DNA of 64,000 nt from Vibrio gigantis (GTDB lineage: Bacteria; Pseudomonadota; Gammaproteobacteria; Enterobacterales; Vibrionaceae), in contig NZ_AP025493.1 of assembly GCF_024347515.1 (NCBI RefSeq), forward strand, positions 496,001-560,000, in the 5' to 3' direction. A program made the position numbers and the translations under genes. Position 1 is the first letter of the stretch; each line of letters opens with the position of its first letter. The notes under the pieces are model-generated. The model was not told the DNA's origin. It was given only the letters and a program-made list of their open reading frames with translations, and ran no database searches. This document shows positions 62,327-64,000 of this stretch, piece by piece.

Positions 62327-62364
62327 AGATAGCGCTCGAATCCATTCGTGGATTAGCGCTATCT
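62327..62364. terminator. Two-part hairpin with a TTCG loop
   Basis: AGATAGCGCT/AGCGCTATCT (outer) and AATCCA/TGGATT (inner) stack around TTCG. It lies between two converging small genes. The T-run is poor (GATTTATATC), but the stem is very stable. Confidence 0.7.
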
Positions 62365-62383
62365 GATTTATATCGTATTGACC

Positions 62384-62533
62384 TTAAAACAAGCCAACCA
62401 ACACGACTGACAACAGTATGCCTCCGATAAAGCTAGGGGCATGAAATGGGCGAGCTTTAGATTTTACGTACTCTATCTGAAGGTCTTCTTGATAAGTTTT
62501 GACGGCGAGTTCTTTTACGTAGTTATTTTGCAT
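62384..62533 (-). CDS. 49-residue single-helix membrane protein
   Basis: An ATG at 62533 follows a full AAGGAG site, seven bases upstream on the minus strand. The protein starts MQNNYVKELAVKTYQEDLQ, has a basic middle (YVKSKARPFHAP) and ends in one hydrophobic helix (FIGGILLSVVLVGLF), a tail-anchor layout. It is too short for common ORF cut-offs. No family recognised. Confidence 0.62.
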   Translation of the reverse strand: MQNNYVKELAVKTYQEDLQIEYVKSKARPFHAPSFIGGILLSVVLVGLF

Positions 62534-62678
62534 AATAAGCTCCTTTTCAATGGGTAAGAGAAGCTTAAGACTTGAAGTTAGGTTGAGGTAAAGCGAAAAT
62601 TAAGATTAATTGAACACTTTATTTCGCTCAACCTTCTAATGTTTGTAAGCGTAGAAATGTAAACGACAGACAAAAAGA

Positions 62679-63194
62679 CTAGAGCAGAGATCGGTACACA
62701 CACAACTCACGATCTTCACCATGAATTTTACGTACCTGTTTCTCAACGAACTCGACACCGAGCTTTCGAATAACTGACTCTGAGCGTTTATTTTCAGACA
62801 AGTGCATCACTTCCAACTCTGTTAGTCCCAAATGAGCTTTACTGTATTCCACTAGCGCAGAAGAAGCTTCATACGCAATGCCTTGCCCCCAAAACGGAAC
62901 GCCAAGCCAATAGCCAAGAATCCCAACGCCATCGACTAAGCTAGGAAAGCTGACCGCACCGATGATCTCATCGTTACCTGTAAGAGTTATCGCGTAAATC
63001 ACGCCCTTTCCTTCATGGAAGAAAGACTCGTGCGTGTTAATCCATTCGACCGCCATGTTTGGTTTGTATGGATGAGGAATGGCAGCTGTCATATCCGCAA
63101 TCACTTTCTCACCCGCTAGGTCAGCGACGCGCTCGCTATCACTCAACCTAAATGGCCTTAAGATTAATCGTTCTGTGATAATGTTCTGCTGCAT
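62679..63194 (-). CDS. RimJ/RimL-type GNAT acetyltransferase
   Basis: A 171-residue protein with the pattern IITERLILRPFRLSDSERVADLAGE, then GVIYAITLTGNDEIIGAVSFP, GYWLGVPFWGQGIAYEASSALVEYSKAHLGLTEL (acetyl-CoA motif) and SESVIRKLGVEFVEK. These define the RimJ/RimL branch, which acetylates protein N termini or amino acids. ATG 63194 has AGGGAAAGG ahead of it; an upstream in-frame start overlaps the next gene. Confidence 0.88.
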   Translation of the reverse strand: MQQNIITERLILRPFRLSDSERVADLAGEKVIADMTAAIPHPYKPNMAVEWINTHESFFHEGKGVIYAITLTGNDEIIGAVSFPSLVDGVGILGYWLGVPFWGQGIAYEASSALVEYSKAHLGLTELEVMHLSENKRSESVIRKLGVEFVEKQVRKIHGEDRELCVYRSLL

Positions 63195-63225
63195 AACCTT
63201 TCCCTCACCTATCGTCTTATAACGA

Positions 63226-63582
63226 CTACTCAAGAATGACCCTAAAGACATCATTATTCACGCCACCCACATCCACTAATTCTCCAGTTTCCATATGAAG
63301 TGAAGTGTTTAATTGTCGAGTTGAGCGTGGCTCTTTCGTTTCTCGAATCACGAGCAGATCGACCAAGTAGCCAGAGTCTTGCTTTCGTATTGAGCCTGAA
63401 AAAGTAACACTTTCAACCCTATCCGCGAGTACAGAATTAAATGTTTTATCTTCTAAAACACCCGCGGAGATGGATGTATCACCATAAAATAGCGTGATGG
63501 TTGTTGGGTCGGGTGCTAACTCTTGATTGGATGAACACCCCATCATAGCTAGGCACAACATTAAAATAACTCGAAATTGCAT
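63226..63582 (-). CDS. Small lipoprotein of unknown function
   Basis: A 118-residue lipoprotein with lipobox LAMMGC (C16). The mature part is beta-rich: ITLFYGDTSISAG, VTFSGSIRKQDSGYLVDLLVIRET and LHMETGELVDVGG. No family recognised. It lies 31 bases upstream of the GNAT start, so the two may be co-transcribed. Confidence 0.68.
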   Translation of the reverse strand: MQFRVILMLCLAMMGCSSNQELAPDPTTITLFYGDTSISAGVLEDKTFNSVLADRVESVTFSGSIRKQDSGYLVDLLVIRETKEPRSTRQLNTSLHMETGELVDVGGVNNDVFRVILE

Positions 63583-63805
63583 AAACTGGTTTTCTTACGT
63601 TAAGCGTCTGTTTTTCATATTAAAACACTTCGAATCAATAAGCACCATAAGTTGGCAGAAGCCTGTTTTGAGTGATTTGTGGAGAGAAGCTTAATGGAAG
63701 GGCTACGTATTGAGATGGGTTCGTTAATCAGAGAATCGGCTCTAGCTCCTTGTTCAGAAGCTAAAGCCGACATTAGGTCGAGATTATCGAATTGGATTCA
63801 GTGAA

Positions 63806-64000
63806 TTAAGCAACAACGTCTTGTGGAGGTGTGCCTTCGCAGTTAGAAACAACGGCATCAATTTGAATCAGTGCATTCATAGGAATCTCTGAAACCCCCA
63901 CCACCGTTCTTGCCGGTAACTCAGCATTAAAGAACGTAGTGTAGACCTCGTTCACCACATCAATATCTGAAATATCTTTAAGTTGAATATTAATTTTCAC
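63806..64000 (-). CDS. RidA-family protein (partial, runs off the window)
   Basis: The last 64 residues of a RidA/YjgF-family protein: DISDIDVVNEVYTTFFNAELPARTVVGVSEIPMNALIQIDAVVSN, with the deaminase-site arginine in PARTVV. The N-terminal part lies beyond base 64000 on the plus-strand side. The GTG at the window edge is an internal codon, not the start. Confidence 0.85.
   Translation of the reverse strand: MKINIQLKDISDIDVVNEVYTTFFNAELPARTVVGVSEIPMNALIQIDAVVSNCEGTPPQDVVA

Noticed and set aside
1..64000. CRISPR arrays, tRNA/rRNA genes, prophage or integron cassettes
   Set aside because: No regularly spaced repeats, no cloverleaf or rRNA sequence and no phage structural or integrase genes were recognised, apart from the single IS.

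Overview
The window looks like a 64 kb piece of a Vibrio genome, probably from the Splendidus or a related marine clade. The evidence is the gene set: a napFDABC operon next to narQ-narP, a phaBAPC polyhydroxybutyrate operon, a YggL-type protein, a large GH18 chitinase with chitin-binding modules, hmp/norR, a PhoX phosphatase and a Na+-motor-type FlgT relative. AT-rich spacers and short terminators fit too. In Vibrio cholerae many of these genes sit on the second chromosome, so this may be a secondary-chromosome segment (inference). No tRNA, rRNA, CRISPR array or prophage was seen.

Layout. 1-7.6 kb is anaerobic respiration: the 3' end of a DcuC-type dicarboxylate carrier, narP and narQ (minus), and divergent napF-D-A-B-C plus an added 45-residue membrane protein that closes the operon. 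7.7-12.1 kb is PHB synthesis (minus: phaB, phaA, phasin, phaC). 12.6-16.9 kb has small envelope or unknown genes and an Lrp-type regulator divergent from an EamA exporter. 16.9-20.5 kb is one minus-strand unit of two spondin-domain proteins, an OmpR-type regulator and a sensor kinase. 20.9-28.1 kb has a YggL-like protein, PhoX, a LysE exporter, a DEAD-box helicase, a fragment of a lost CobW-type GTPase and an intact one. 28.6-34.5 kb has ClcA, a TehA-like channel, and hmp/norR back to back with recognisable NorR and sigma-54 sites. 34.6-46 kb holds thiol/redox and envelope genes, a TetR-controlled reductase/GST pair, a RluA-type enzyme, DoxX/LysR and DacA. 46.08-47.37 kb is an IS3-family element with a 3-bp target duplication and a nonsense codon in orfA. 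47.4-54.3 kb has a GGDEF protein that has lost its GGDEF motif, the chitinase and a BCCT carrier. 54.4-64 kb has RidA-like proteins, acetyltransferases and a four-gene exported/lipoprotein operon (56.9-61.7 kb) that includes LpoB-like and FlgT-like proteins.

How the parts fit. NarQ/NarP probably sense nitrate/nitrite and drive nap from a promoter with a NarP-type 7-2-7 site and an FNR-like site. NorR probably senses nitric oxide and drives the Hmp dioxygenase through sigma-54. The least explained unit is the four-gene envelope operon at 56.9-61.7 kb. Second come the spondin/two-component unit and the inactivated diguanylate cyclase beside the IS.
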